From Tetmemena sp. SeJ-2015 (lineage: Eukaryota > Ciliophora > Spirotrichea > Sporadotrichida > Oxytrichidae): a DNA stretch of 64,000 nt. How positions within the stretch are numbered: position 1 is the stretch's first letter; every line of letters begins with the position of its first letter. Shown here in pieces: positions 21,000 to 32,129 of the stretch. Made by a program: the position numbers and the translations under genes. Under the pieces are notes generated by a model. It searched no databases. It saw only the letters and a list, made by a program, of their open reading frames with translations, and was not told the origin of the DNA. The stretch lies in the NCBI GenBank assembly GCA_027382625.1, contig JAJKFJ010020921.1:62001-126000 (forward strand), in the 5' to 3' direction.

Positions 21000-22190
21000 G
21001 CGAGTCTCACAGAATTTATTAGCTGAGAGGCTCACATCCCAGTTATGGAATAGTTTTATCTTAGATTTTTCTTAGCAAATATCTCGATTCCTTTAATTTA
21101 AAGAGTCACCCTTTCAGATATTATTAGTGTTGCATAATAATTCGAAATGATTTGACCTTATTTTCATTAATTTCATACCCCTTTATATTTTAGCAAGGGT
21201 GAAATTTTAGGCTTTAAAAATGAACAACTGGTTACTTAAAGTTTAGAATTCACTATTTTAAGGAGAGCATGTCTGATTAGTGGATTATATTTTTAGATTG
21301 TAGATTTAATACCTTCATTATATGTAGCATCATTTAAAGAGATAATTAAATTTGCATCAATAATAGAGTTAGACATATAGAAAATGTCTCATTAAGTTAA
21401 ATACAACATTTCAAAAGTGTAATACTTTTAAAAAAATACGTTGTCTAATAAAATTTAAATTATCAGGCATAGGAAGGAAACAAATTTATATGTAAAAAAA
21501 AAAGAAATATATGCATATGATGAATGTAAAACTTTAATATAAATTTTGTAAAAAAATAACATAAAAGAGAGAGAGCAAAATATTTTGTTTAGAATAAAAA
21601 ACGGAGTAAGTATTAGTAAATCATAAAATTATCCTTTCTATGATTCTAAAACGAGGTTTGCCTCATAACATCTCATCCATATTTTAAAATTTTTATTCTA
21701 TATCTCACTTGGCCCTTTCCTTCTCTTATATATTTTATGTTTTATGTTTTGCAAATAGCTAATTCTATCTTATTATAAATAAATATTCTTATTTATAATT
21801 TTTACTTATTTTCATGAATTTTTTAATATTTTTTTCTTATTTTAAATTGCTTTTAAAACATTTAAACCAGTATTTTTAATTTTATTTTGTCATTTTTTAA
21901 TTTTATTTAATTTTTAAATGAATTTTTAAAAAATATATTTTTTAATCTTTAATTTAATATCTAAATATATATATTATCGATATAATTATTTCTTTATGAA
22001 TGTAATTAAATCTGTGAATAAAAAGTATCTTTTTTATCATTTCATTTTTACTTATCAACGATCAACATCTTGTATTAATCCCATATTGTTATTCTCTATT
22101 TATCTCTTCTTTCCCCCTATAACTTCTCATCCTCCTTCTAATTTTATTAATCAAGATTGAGAAATCTTACTCTCTTTGTTGCCATTTGAA
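21000..22190. other. Long AT-rich non-coding stretch
   Basis: Very AT-rich, with poly-T and ATTTTA runs especially at 21700-22030. There is no coding composition, repeat unit or RNA gene that I can see. A natural gene-free spacer. Confidence 0.7.
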
Positions 22191-22199
22191 ATTTTTTTA

Positions 22200-22650
22200 A
22201 ACTGTTTTAATTTTGCAATTGGCAATTATTTTGTCTCGCTTGGTTTAAGATCCTCAATAGATATACGAGCTAACCTTTCCCATTCGTTCTCTGTGGCTCT
22301 GTGAAATTTCTCCGCCTTAATACTTGCTATTCTTGGAGGAGGCTTTTTTCTATTTTTCACGATATTTATCATATGCGAATCATTTTTTCCGCCTCATACA
22401 AGAAAGCGGCTCCTACAATATCACACTTTGAAATATTTTAGTGAGTTAAATTTTTGCTAGCTCAAAACTCAAGTAAAATGCTTTTCTAATCTGTATTGTT
22501 GAAGAGTTCCCTTTCTTTATTAGAGATCTCAAAGACTCGGGCCTCAGCATCCCTTGCCTTAAGAATATGAGTAATTAGATCGGAAGGTGTCTAAAGTAGT
22601 TGACTGGTATCGATTGTAAGTTTGTCTCATCAACTCACCAATATCACTTT
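22200..22650 (-). CDS. Unrecognised gene fragment
   Basis: Two readable minus-strand pieces are LITHILKARDAEARVFEISN followed by KERELFNNTDQKSILLEF (about 22580-22460), and NRKKPPPRIASIKAEKFHRA followed by TENEWERLARISIEDLKPSE (about 22350-22230). Frames differ between them. The second piece is basic and Pro-rich. No domain is recognised. Confidence 0.4.
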
Positions 22651-22659
22651 TCACTGCGA

Positions 22660-23925
22660 GAATGACTAACTACACTACACACCATCCTTTACCTAGAGAA
22701 ATCTTTGAGAATTGCTAAACATTCGTAGATATTGATTATCTCTTTGGCTCTATGGATTATAAACTGCCGTTAACTTTGTGAAGATGTGGGTAATGAACGA
22801 TACTCATGTATGTTGTAAGGGCTGCATCATCCAAAACAAAAAACACACAGGAGAGGCAATTGACCTAATGCTTGGTTAAGGTATTCCATTAAATGCCTAC
22901 GGTTAGCCGTTTTTCAGCTTTCATATTATTGCTTGCATTACTCTCATAAGATAGAGTTTCCCTCTATGGAAAAAACTCCTATGATTATTTTTATAATTAG
23001 TTTTCAAGATCTTTGAAGGCGAAATAGGTTTGTGTGCCTAAGTCAATTAAATGTTAGAGCTAGTTTGTCCCAGCAGATAGCTAGAATATAAAACATAAAA
23101 GGTAAACTTCTTTGTTAAAAAGAGAGATTGATGAGGATTCTCAATTAAAATCAAGGTAGCAGCATACGGTATTAATTAATTTGGCTGATTGATTTCACTC
23201 CTATTCTTTTTAATTTCAATTACTACTCCTCCTCTTTCTGTAAGTAAAATACTCTAAAGTTTTCTAATGTATTGTATTATATTTATAGTACTTCCACAAT
23301 TCAAGTCAATTCTATAGATAAGTAAGGAACTAGATCCTTAAACTTTTTATGATCGTAGAAGTTAAGGGATTCATTTTTCGTAATGGAACTCTTTGATATT
23401 CACTTCAAGAGTATTCTTTCTTTCGCAAAAGAGCCATTGATTTAATTATGCAGGATTATACAAATTCAAATAGTGAACTATAAGTTGTACTGGCTGGTAT
23501 TTTTGTCAGCTGCTCAGAATACTTAGGGAAAAAGTATAAGAGAATGTAAAGGCCTTTAAACAAAGTACTTATTCTTTGAAGAGTCGGTCATCGCCAAAGA
23601 TCTCAAGAGTAGGACCTAATGATCAAATGTTAAAGGAGATAATTGTGATTATATAAATTTGTGAATTTAGTTGTTGTGGTGCTTTAATTTGCGTATTAAA
23701 GACATTTAAGTCGGGATTGAAAGGATTTCTTATCTAGTGTACAACGGAAGAACTTGAGTAAGCGGAACAGGTAAAGATAGCCAATTGAGAAAGACTAAAA
23801 AGTAGATTTGTCTGTCCTTCTCTTACTTGCATCAAGCCAATGAATCCATTCCCTTGCGTGCATGTGACTCTTTCTTTTAGATATCTCTAGCATCGATTCC
23901 TCTCTGGTCAGCCTACCTCAATATT
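22660..23925. other. No feature supported
   Basis: Mixed AT-rich sequence. I could not fix a believable coding frame on either strand and saw no repeats. Confidence 0.35.
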
Positions 23926-23929
23926 AAGC

Positions 23930-24790
23930 AATCTGTTTTCAGGGTAGAGTGCAATCTATAAGCCATAAAAAGATCTAACCAATGGACTGGAAAAAGGATG
24001 TGAAAAGGAATACTCTGAGTCAACTATGGAATAGCTGGGGAATATTAATTCTCCTCCAGTTATGCCACTATACAAAAAGAATTTGGAGGTATCCTGAAAC
24101 TGTTCAATAGATCCCGAATATTCATGCGGGATAATTATAAAGAGGGATACTTAATACATCTCACAATACAAGCATTTTAAGATAAAAATTTAGCAGTCTT
24201 TGTCTCAGCAGTAAGCAAGTGCCCAGAGGTAAGTAATCCAAGAGATAACTCCTCTCCTTTAAAAGCATTAGCTTTAAAGAGAAGAAGATCTCACAAATAA
24301 AATATGTAAAGTTACTAAGATGCTCGAACAGACATTATATGAGGCATTGAGGTAAAAGAAGGAGCATTTCTTAAAATAAGATAGAATTAGGGACATTTCT
24401 AAGAGATAAAGAAGAAAGCAATCACTTTCCATATCTCTAAGATGATATTGAAAACTCTTTCATTTGCAAAAGTTTGGGAGAGAGTAAAGAGAAAGATTTA
24501 TAGATTCAAACATTGCTCAAAGTGAATACGAAGGGAATTAAAGTTTTCAAGGAATCATGAATGTAATTGATTTTTAGCCTGCTGCTTCAGAAATCAATGT
24601 ACTCTTTGCTACTGTTAATATTTCATATTATTTTTTAAAAAATGGAGTTTCCTTAAGGATTTAGTTTGTTTTGAAAAACGAAAAGAACTCTCCAGATACA
24701 AAGCCATTAGATCTTACTTTTTGAGAAATACTATTAGTCATCTCTTCCTTAGTTACACTCCACTAAGAAAAACACCTAGCCGTGAAGAGA
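23930..24790 (+). CDS. Unrecognised plus-strand gene
   Basis: Three coherent pieces occur in order: NINSPPVMPLYKKNLEVSWN and CSIDPEYSCGIIIKRD near 24030-24150; a basic helical piece KVTKMLEQTLYEALRQKKEH and FLKQDRIRDISKRQRRKQ near 24308-24430; and NVIDFQPAASEINVLFATVN with LDLTFWEILLVISSL near 24560-24750. TGA serves as Trp at several places. The last part could hold one membrane segment. No family is recognised. Confidence 0.4.
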
Positions 24791-25001
24791 GCACTAAGGA
24801 GAATGTAAGACAGGAAGGATAGAATGGAGTCCTCTTTCAAAAAAAAAAAACAGAGAAAAAACAGACCTACATGGGCTAAATGGCCTTATGTTATTGCCTC
24901 CTTCAGCCAAGGTACTTTCAGGTTTAAGGCATACAGTATAAGTATAGTTTTTTTTAAAAAAAAAAAGATTAAATATTCTATGAGTGAATTTATTTAATTC
25001 C

Positions 25002-25410
25002 TTATGTTTTAACATTTAAAATGGAAATGCATAACACTTTCACAAATTCCTTTCTTTTAAGAAGTTCTCTGATCGCACACTCTTCCTGTTGAGCAGAGGA
25101 GTATCCGGACTTGCTTCCTATGACTTCCTTTGCCTTCCTGGCAATGAACGGGAAGAGAGTATCACATAAAAAGAAATGCCTGTTTTGACTACCCACTTGG
25201 GGCTCCTCCACCAGAGTATGCTCGAAGCAGTCTATGAACCTGAAAATGTCCATGAACTCTTCTAGGTCCTTAGCATAAGTCTTTAACTCTGCAATGGAGA
25301 CTGCTTTTTCCTTTTCTGCATCGATCGCCATCTGGAAATCCCTTTCTGCTTTGTTCAGCTTGCATTATTCTTATTACTCGATTTGGAGCTGTTCTTGTAT
25401 AAAATAAGAA
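25002..25410 (-). CDS. Helical protein, unrecognised
   Basis: The minus strand gives FIQEQLQIEQQEQCKLNKAE (four of the Gln are TAA), DFQMAIDAEKEKAVSIAELK, DLEEFMDIFRFIDCFEHTLV and EVIGSKSGYSSAQQEECAIR in one uninterrupted frame of about 135 codons. The first half is coiled-coil-like. It follows the BRF1-like gene on the same strand and might be its C-terminal exon, but I see no BRF1 homology block, so a separate gene is as likely. Confidence 0.5.
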
Positions 25411-25494
25411 CAATCTACCTAAAATTTCTTGAGTAATATTTTAATTATCTTTCATTACAAAGAAAAGCATTTGACCAATGGTTATATAGACTCT

Positions 25495-25880
25495 TATTTT
25501 ATACTTGAGGAGAGATACTTTGTCTTGTCTGTAGGTTCTACTACATTCTCCAGTGAATGATCTATTGGCTTTGCCTTTCCTGCTTTTGAGGGCGTCTTTC
25601 TCTTTCCTCCTTTATTAATATACTTCCCTTCAAAATCAGATTTCTTCCTTTCTAACTTCTTCCTTAAGAAGAACACCAGTAGAGGGTTTTAGATTCTCTT
25701 TTGGATTCTTAATGGGATTCGTCAATGCGGGAGTAGGGGAAACTTGCGGGACTCATGGGAGGAGAGTTTTCTGTTTCTTCCATCACTAGAAGCTGCTTTA
25801 TCCGGGCTTCTCCTCTTAGCTTGATAATTTGAGAATCTTCTTCCTTTTCCAGCGTGAAGGCATTGAATCATTAAAGGAAA
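25495..25880 (-). CDS. Basic low-complexity tail, probably of the BRF1-like gene
   Basis: Minus-strand pieces are LEKEEDSQIIKLRGEARIKQ (about 25850), NPKENLKPSTGVLLKEEVRK (about 25700) and KSDFEGKYINKGGKRKTPSK with PIDHSLENVVEPTDKTKYLS (about 25640-25510). It is Lys/Ser/Glu-rich and disordered, as expected for the region after the cyclin folds of TFIIIB subunits. Frames shift twice. Confidence 0.4.
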
Positions 25881-26757
25881 GGAAGCATCATCCTAAATCT
25901 CTACTAATCTTATGCTGATAGTTGGCTTTAACTCATACTCTTACTGCAAAGGTTACTTCTTCTACAGTTCTTTTTCGATTATGTAAAGTAAAGTAAAGTA
26001 AAATTTTAGGAATATAATTAATAATGAATTTCTTAAAACAGCACTTATCGTACTGAATTAGAAAATCAGTTATCATACTATGTAAGTTTCGATTATGAAT
26101 TCTACTAGCTGCAAGAATAGCTGCACTACAGACACCCACAGTCCTTTTACCAATTACCATCCAATCTCCATCCGTAAGGACAATTAGTTTTAAGGAGGCC
26201 TCTGCTATCTCTTTTTTAGGAAGTATAGCTATTGCCAAATCTTGGAATATAAAGAGAGGAGATCTATCTTAGCAACAGCTAGATTCAATAGGCCAATTAA
26301 TTTAAAAAGTTGATTCATTATTATGAACACTATCATCCGGAGAGCGATAGTAATGTCTATAAGTATATGGGGAGTCTCTGCCTCTCTGCAGGCAATATAC
26401 TTTAACACATCAAGGAGTATTTCACCTTTCTTCCTTCTGTAATATAAAACTAAAGGGAAAAGTTGCACCTGCACTTAACTTCATTTTTCTAGACTTCCTT
26501 TAGCTTTGTATTTTGCTAACATAAGTTTTATATAAGTAATAAGATTCCTTCCTCCTACAAGTTTATGAAACTCTCTTGTGTCTATGTGCTTTCCTTGAAA
26601 AACAGAGGTTCCTCTGCTGCCTTGTACCAGCTAACCATCTGAAACTATTGCATTTGCTGCTTTGACTAACCCACAAGATATGCCGTAGCTAACATCTCTT
26701 GCTGCGTTTGTTCCAATATTGGATGTTTTGCATTTCCAACTCTTCATCACTTACACA
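25840..26757 (-). CDS. TFIIB-family transcription factor, closest to BRF1 (TFIIIB subunit)
   Basis: BRF1 bridges RNA polymerase III to TBP at tRNA and 5S promoters. In order on the minus strand I read a degenerate zinc ribbon (NIGTNAARDVSYGISCGLVK then NAIVSDGQ, about 26735-26630; family TDxARGxxxCxxCGxVxExxxIVSE), cyclin repeat 1 (LDVLKYIACREAETPHILID, about 26410; family ACLYIACRxExTPHMLID) and cyclin repeat 2 (DGDWMVIGKRTVGVCSAAIL then AASRIHN, about 26160-26090; family RDWMxTGRRPxGICGAALLxAARMH), continuing as KRTVEEVTFAVRV (about 25965) and LKPTISIRLVEIQDDASFPL (about 25910). Only two of the four ribbon Cys are seen. Repeat 2 is split by a 114 bp insertion (separate entry). There are frameshifts near 26235 and 25937. 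Family identity is secure; BRF1 rather than TFIIB rests on the HILID and DWM motifs. Confidence 0.85.
25973..26097 (-). other. 114 bp insertion between 11 bp direct repeats inside BRF1 (IES-like)
   Basis: TTTCGATTATG occurs at 25973-25983 and again at 26087-26097. Removing one copy plus the intervening 103 bp (114 bp in total) joins AASRIHN directly to RKRTVEEV, exactly where the TFIIB/BRF1 family has no extra residues. The insert begins and ends without GT-AG, carries a short TAAAG run (25982-26003) next to one repeat, and is AT-rich. Its length is a multiple of three, so it stays open if retained. Direct repeats flanking a precisely removable segment is the hallmark of ciliate internal eliminated sequences. 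A tandem duplication product or target-duplicating insertion are alternatives. Confidence 0.7.
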
Positions 26758-26999
26758 CATTTTAATTTGAAATATAAATATTTAAGTTATTGAATAATAA
26801 ATCACTTATACATATCTTATCCCTTTTCCTCTGCTTCTGCTTCTCTTGTTATTTTATCCTAGTCACTAAGATCTATCAATCAGTACACTTTAATTTTATT
26901 TATCTTTTTGGATGGATGAACGGCACCTGCTCAGCTTGATGATGCACGCAGTCGAGGTAAAGATGCCAGGCCAGGTAGGATTTGAAAAAGTAAGCATTA

Positions 27000-27850
27000 A
27001 ACGACTACCTAAATGTAGCCTTTGGAGCTGTCAGTCAGTATTTTCTACATCTTGGAGAAGTACTAGATGAGGCAGTCTGAAGGAATAGGCTGTCCCCCGG
27101 AGGATAAAGCAACTAAAGAAGAAAGTAAGCTAATAGAGGTCAAACGAAGTAGTTTTTAATGGAGGAGTATGCAAGCATCCTTGCATTCAGCAAATGAGAA
27201 GAGTTTGTCTCCTTTTTTAAATCTTTGGCAGGTAGAGTCTAGCAGATAAGTAGGGAGGAGGGAGAAAGAAGGGGAACAAGAGACACTCAGAGTGGGAGAG
27301 AGTAGAAGGATAGTTCAAGAAAAAAGAGAGCCAGCAGATTTTACAGGGAAGAAAGAGGCGAGAGCTATTACTCAATGCAAAAGAAGTATCCGAGAGATCA
27401 AGATACTCAGGAGTATTCAAAATAGTAAAGTATATATATATATATTAATATTAGAAGTTAATAACTAGGAAGAAGAAGAAGACTATCGACTCTTCTCACT
27501 CCTTGGATCAGACAATCAATAAGATCAACAAGATAAAAAGGAAAGTACAAGTTAGGTCAAAGGAAATCTGAGAGCTTGATTGCTAAAAGTGATTAACAAC
27601 TAATTACTGCAGTCATTACGAATTCTCTAAATAAATTCAATTTAGATGAAATGTTTGTTTGCTCTTAGTTCCTTAAGGAAAGTAGTGATGAAGGGAAGAT
27701 GCCAGGAGAAGAACGTGCCAAGAAGAAAGAGATAGCAAGCTTCAAAGAAGAAAGGAATCAGTCTGAATACATAAAATATCAGAGGAATCCTCAAAATTTA
27801 AATTGCCACAAGGCTTTATATATAACAAATTTTTAAATATATAAAAAAAT
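27000..27850 (+). CDS. Unrecognised Arg/Glu/Gln-rich protein with one 44 bp intron
   Basis: From ATG 27159 one frame reads MEEYASILAFSKWEEFVSFF (W is TGA), then REEGERRGTRDTQSGREQKD and KRASRFYREERGESYYSMQK to the donor at 27425. After the intron the joined frame continues KTIDSSHSLDQTINKINKIK and VQVRSKEIWELDCQK. After a frameshift it reads DEMFVCSQFLKESSDEGKMP, EERAKKKEIASFKEERNQSE and YIKYQRNPQNLNC. The same frame is open upstream to about 27000 (FGAVSQYFLHLGEVLDEAVW), so the true start may be earlier. Charged and largely disordered, perhaps RNA-associated by composition only. It is divergent from the BRF1-like gene. Confidence 0.5.
27425..27468 (+). other. 44 bp GT-AG intron
   Basis: GTAAAGTATATAT at the left, a TA-rich core and ATAACTAG at the right. 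Splicing restores a continuous frame between SMQKKYPRDQDTQEYSK and KTIDSSHSLDQ. Short length and AT-only core fit ciliate introns. Not supported by transcripts here. Confidence 0.6.
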
Positions 27851-28249
27851 TTGTTTTTAATATAATTGGGTGATCTCTATCTGAAGGATGCCCTTTATCT
27901 CATGTATTTGAACGGAAATCTTGGCGAAAGCTTGAAATACCTCATTGAAAATGAAAATATTTCCTTATTAACCCGGAAAAGGACAGTAGCAGGTATTATT
28001 CTGAATTTTTATAGGAAATCAATCTAAAAATAATTCCTAAATAATCTTTAGAATGTATTTTTATTTTGTATCTTCTTTAAAGTTTCACATTTTTAAAGTT
28101 AATGATCTCTTTTTCTATTTTAAAATCGAATATCTAATATCTTTTTTTTCTTCTTTTTAGATTCCAGTTAGACTTCGAAATTCTTCTGAAAATTGTCTTA
28201 CCTCAGAGAGGAATTTTTGAGTAATGTTTATTCCCTCCATGCATTCTAT

Positions 28250-29143
28250 TTACGAGGAAAGCATAGTGATTGAAGATGAAAATTACCTCCACTTCAGGTG
28301 GAAAATTATCTAGTATTTCCTTATGCGACTTTTCATATTTTAAGTTTCTCTCTTGATCTATACAATACTCTCACAATACTTGCTGCTCTTCCTTGAAGCA
28401 CTCTTAGCTATAAAAGATAGAGAAAAAGATTCCTTGGAATATTCTTTCCTCTTTCGAAATCTTTCTCTAAAGGATTAATAATCTTTAGGAAAGGAATAAT
28501 TTCCCTTTGCCTTTCTTGCTTTCCTCTAAACCCACTATAATTTGATGTCTCTTCTCTCTGATTTAGCTGTTTGTTTCTATAAGTATTTTGCTTTATTTCT
28601 TTCTGCCTTCCTTTAGTTAATCATAAAAAGTAATTGTAATTTCCTTACTTGCTCTATCTTTTCTGCCTCTTCCATGTTCTTCCTTGTAGCATGTCCCACT
28701 ATTAGATGAACCTCTCGAGTCTCCTCTATTTCTATCTCTTTGATATGCCATAGCATCATTCTAAGTATTATTATTATAAATACTCCATTCCTTGTTCTCT
28801 GCACCTTTTATTTAACTCTTTTACACTTTACTCCTTTATCTTCTCAAAGTATAAGAGATTACTGAGTGCAATTCATAGCTCAGGCAATCCATCAACTTCA
28901 TTTAGGACTCTGCCTGAGTTCTTGTTTTCTCTTCTATCTTCCACCTTCTTCTTTACTCTCTACTCCACTTCTCTTGATTGGTTAAGCACTTTTTCCATAT
29001 CCTCCTCAAGCACTCCAAAAGGATCCTCTGTCTGTTCTCCCAAGTGTACAACCGAAATCTCATTCTCAAAATTTGAGTATAGTATAACACATCCTTTGTT
29101 CTCTAAAGTGCTACTAGTCCATTGGGAGTACTCGTATTCATAA
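28250..29143 (-). CDS. Unrecognised Gln/Arg-rich helical protein
   Basis: The minus strand reads ISVVHLGEQTEDPFGVLEED, MEKVLNQSREVEQRVKKKVE, NKNSGRVLNEVDGLPELWIA and SNLLYFEKIKEQSVKELNKR in one frame from about 29085 to 28800. It continues as EQGMEYLQQQYLEWCYGISK with TAA/TAG as Gln and TGA as Trp, then becomes very basic (KRQKQRRLERFIQQW). From about 28750 an alternative frame gives an RG-rich reading (RDRNRGDSRGSSNSG), so the final part is uncertain. Coiled-coil likely. No family is recognised. Confidence 0.5.
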
Positions 29144-29232
29144 AATTTCAGAATATAGAGGAGATATTAAATCTTGATTAAAAATTTCATTAAGTTAAAC
29201 TTGCTATGGAAAGTGCTTAGACTTAAAGACAC

Positions 29233-30209
29233 ATGACTCTAAAGCCATCTGATGAAAGCAGATCCTACTCCACTTATAAAGATATCACATTAGCTACGGG
29301 TCTCAAAGAATTCAGAGTTTAAAGAATATGTGCGGAGGCTTAAATTTAGGAGACCATTCGCACATAATAACGAAAAAGTAATCTAAATTGACATTCGATC
29401 ACTTATGCTATTTACTTAGCGATTAAACTCTCTAAAACCCAAAAGCATCTCTCACTTTATTAAAGATCCAAATTTTTCATCGATAATATCCTGAAACTCA
29501 AATCTCAAAATCAATGCTCTACAGAATATACAAAAGTCATGGAATCACATTTAAAGCAACAAGAAGCAGATTCCTAATAACTGAAAGAAATAAGCTTAAA
29601 TACTTTAGACATAAAATGAAGTCTATAGAAATCTACTTAGACTATTTGAGTCTGGCTATAAAATATGTTATCTGGATGAGACTATATTCAAAGCATATCA
29701 CGCAAGGTTCTCCTCATGGGCTAAAAGATATGATAATCAAGTATATCATTAGGAGAGCATTTCGATTTAGACTATGGCAGCTCTAGTTATTATAATTACA
29801 AACACAGGCCTCGAGCTTTTCACCTTGCGAGCACTCTCATACACTGCTAAGACATATTGGAAGGAATTCAGACTCTCAGAGAAAATAATAAAGACATCCA
29901 GTTAGTTATCTTTCTAGACAACTTAAGAGCGCTCACTCAAAAATAATAACTCAATACTGCGAGAATGAAGATATCATCTTACTCTTCAATGATCCCTACT
30001 GCTCTTATTACAATCCCATCGAGGAAATATTTAGTAGAGTTAAGCACTAAAACAAGAAGTGCTTGGCAAAGTTAGATTTTAGAATAACCAACAAGACTCA
30101 CAAAGAAATAATTGAGCGCTCTATTAAGAGGATTGATATGATTGATTGTGAGAAAACCATTTCAAGAGCACTGACTCAAATGAAAGGACTGATTAATTAA
30201 AGTGAATGA
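29233..30209 (+). CDS. IS630/Tc1-like DDE transposase (DD34E type)
   Basis: From ATG 29233 an N-terminal helix-turn-helix-like part reads YKDITLATGLKEFRVQRICA. The catalytic core follows: first Asp in CYLDETIFKAYHARFSSWAK (codon 29675-29677), second Asp in LVIFLDNLRAHS (29917-29919) and Glu in DPYCSYYNPIEEIFSRVKH (30021-30023). The frame ends with RALTQMKGLIN and a TGA at 30207-30209. TAA is Gln in YHQES and KHQNKK. Spacing between the second Asp and Glu is about 34 residues. The three catalytic residues lie in three different frames, so two 1-base shifts separate them. No terminal inverted repeats were found at either side, so the element ends are undefined. Probably an old insertion. Confidence 0.88.
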
Positions 30210-30469
30210 ATTCATTAAACCTAATACTTAAATTAAATTTAATAGGTTATGTATCAGTTAAGTTATCTTTTAGCGGGTGGGGATCTAAGTTTATGCATGC
30301 TTTCATTCTCAGTCTGCCTCAGAATTCCAGAGTTATTTCCACTCATAATTCCTTCTGCGATGTAGTATTAGTATGTGTAAGAGATCTCATAGTGCTTCCT
30401 CTTCTTTTATTGTCTTTTGCCCTATGGTTTAACCCTGACCATTTACAATGCTCTTCCCTTCTTTTCTAA

Positions 30470-30909
30470 ATATTGATGAATAATTTTGAATTGTACTTAA
30501 ATAAAAAGGCATGGCTTTGAGTATGTCAGGGCTAATCTCGATAGTTTCCTTTATTTCTTCCTCAATTTGACCAGCATTTCTGAGTTGGGATTGCTAAAAT
30601 ATCAATCTTTGAAAGAATTCTCCTCTTAGTGTTGAGAGTATAGAGTAGAAGTTAGCTCTCTCTGGAAGCTCCCCAACATCTTAATAATAGTTCAAGTACT
30701 TAAGCGCTTCCTTATCCTCCTTAACTTGTTAAAAAATGGATGAGGCAGAGAGCTCAGGAAAGTTAGGAACATTTATTGTTTTAAGATCTCCCGCCCTAAG
30801 CAAAGCTTTCTAGCCTGAAAGAACTTCTTTAAAAAATCTAAAGTTAGTTTTCTTCAAAGATGGAAGATGGAATCCCTCTAAAATCAAATAAGTGTTTTGA
30901 TAAGAAGGT
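30470..30909 (-). CDS. Unrecognised protein with continuous frame
   Basis: The minus strand gives about 140 codons in a single frame: YLILEGFHLPSLKKTNFRFF, AGDLKTINVPNFPELSASSI, VKEDKEALKYLNYYQDVGEL, ERANFYSILSTLRGEFFQRL and QIEEEIKETIEISPDILKAM. All TAA/TAG fall at plausible Gln positions, and no frameshift is apparent. It sits just downstream of the DD34E transposase in convergent orientation. It could be a second protein of that transposon or a host gene. No family is recognised with confidence. Confidence 0.55.
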
Positions 30910-31009
30910 TGTAGAAATAAGAATCTAAATGAAAATATAGATAACAGCCTGCTAGAGAAGAATGTTTTCTGGGTTTAAAAGAAAAGTTGGGGGTGATAAT
31001 ATTTAAAGA

Positions 31010-32120
31010 TTAGTGGTAAAATTATTTTAGTTTTAATTAATTAAACACTCCATTGGTTAATCAAGATCTTTAATAGAGAAATCCAAGCAGGCAATCGTAT
31101 ATTAATTTTAAGTTTAATCAATCTATAAAACAATCAACTATATTAGAGATATTAAATATTAACCAATCAGACATCTTAATATATCAAACTTTCTGACTTT
31201 TCACTAATTAAGACTTTGAACTTGGTCTTATTTCTGCTACTATCTTATAAAAACACTTATTTGATTTTATAAGACTTAAGAAATGTATATTACAATAATA
31301 TTTAAAGTAAGAATAAAAATCAGCTTTTGAGCTGAACTTGTGCTCAAGCTGCCTAGCATTTATTAGATGTGTTTAATTTATATTATGCGATGGACTAAAG
31401 CTTCAGTTCATTAAGAAGATTATATAAGTCTTTATTGTTAAACTCTATTATTTTTTCATAGCCACTCGCTGTAGCATGCTATTAAAAGACCCTTTGCATA
31501 TGATTCTAATTAAAAGTGGGTTGTATAAAAATTCTTAATTAATTAGGGAAGTTATTGAAGACATAAACTTATGTCTTGATGTAATCGAAGAGTTTGAAGA
31601 TTCCATTACAAAATACTTCAATGAGATAAATATATGGATATCACGTTAATTATTGTTTCTAGTTACTTATATAAAATTAAGGATTGATTGTATACGCTCA
31701 CTATACGCTCATCTTACACTCACTATATGATCTCTATAGGCTCTGCTAAGGTTGTACTTGTTTCTTATCTAGGTTGGTTGCCATCTTAAATTCAAATTTT
31801 AAATTATGAAGAGCCCGCCACTTATTATTATGTATGCTGTTGCCTAGGTGCAGAGCCCTCACGAGAACATCAGAGTGCAAAAGATGTCAGTTATTGATGT
31901 TCTTCATCTTTCTTATTTATTATTAGATAGCTCCATATTTATCTCTTATTCTGCTTGATTTTGCTACGAATTAAATTCAAAACGCAGTTAGTAGTGCTAC
32001 TAATTCCGTTGGTAACCATGTTAGTAATGTCGACTTCACGAAAGGCTTAAAAATAGCTGCTACTAATTTCATTGCAACGCGATTGAACTGCTACTATTTA
32101 AGTTGCAGCAACTTTAGTAC
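31010..32120. other. Intergenic, AT-rich, one dispersed palindrome
   Basis: No coding segment is supported. GACATAAACTTATGTC lies at 31560-31575, preceded by TATTGAA as in the related site near 48763. Confidence 0.45.
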
Positions 32121-32129
32121 TCGAGCAAG

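Noticed and set aside
25973..26097. Conventional intron in the BRF1-like gene
   Set aside because: No GT-AG pair near the ends restores the family sequence; only excision between the direct repeats does.
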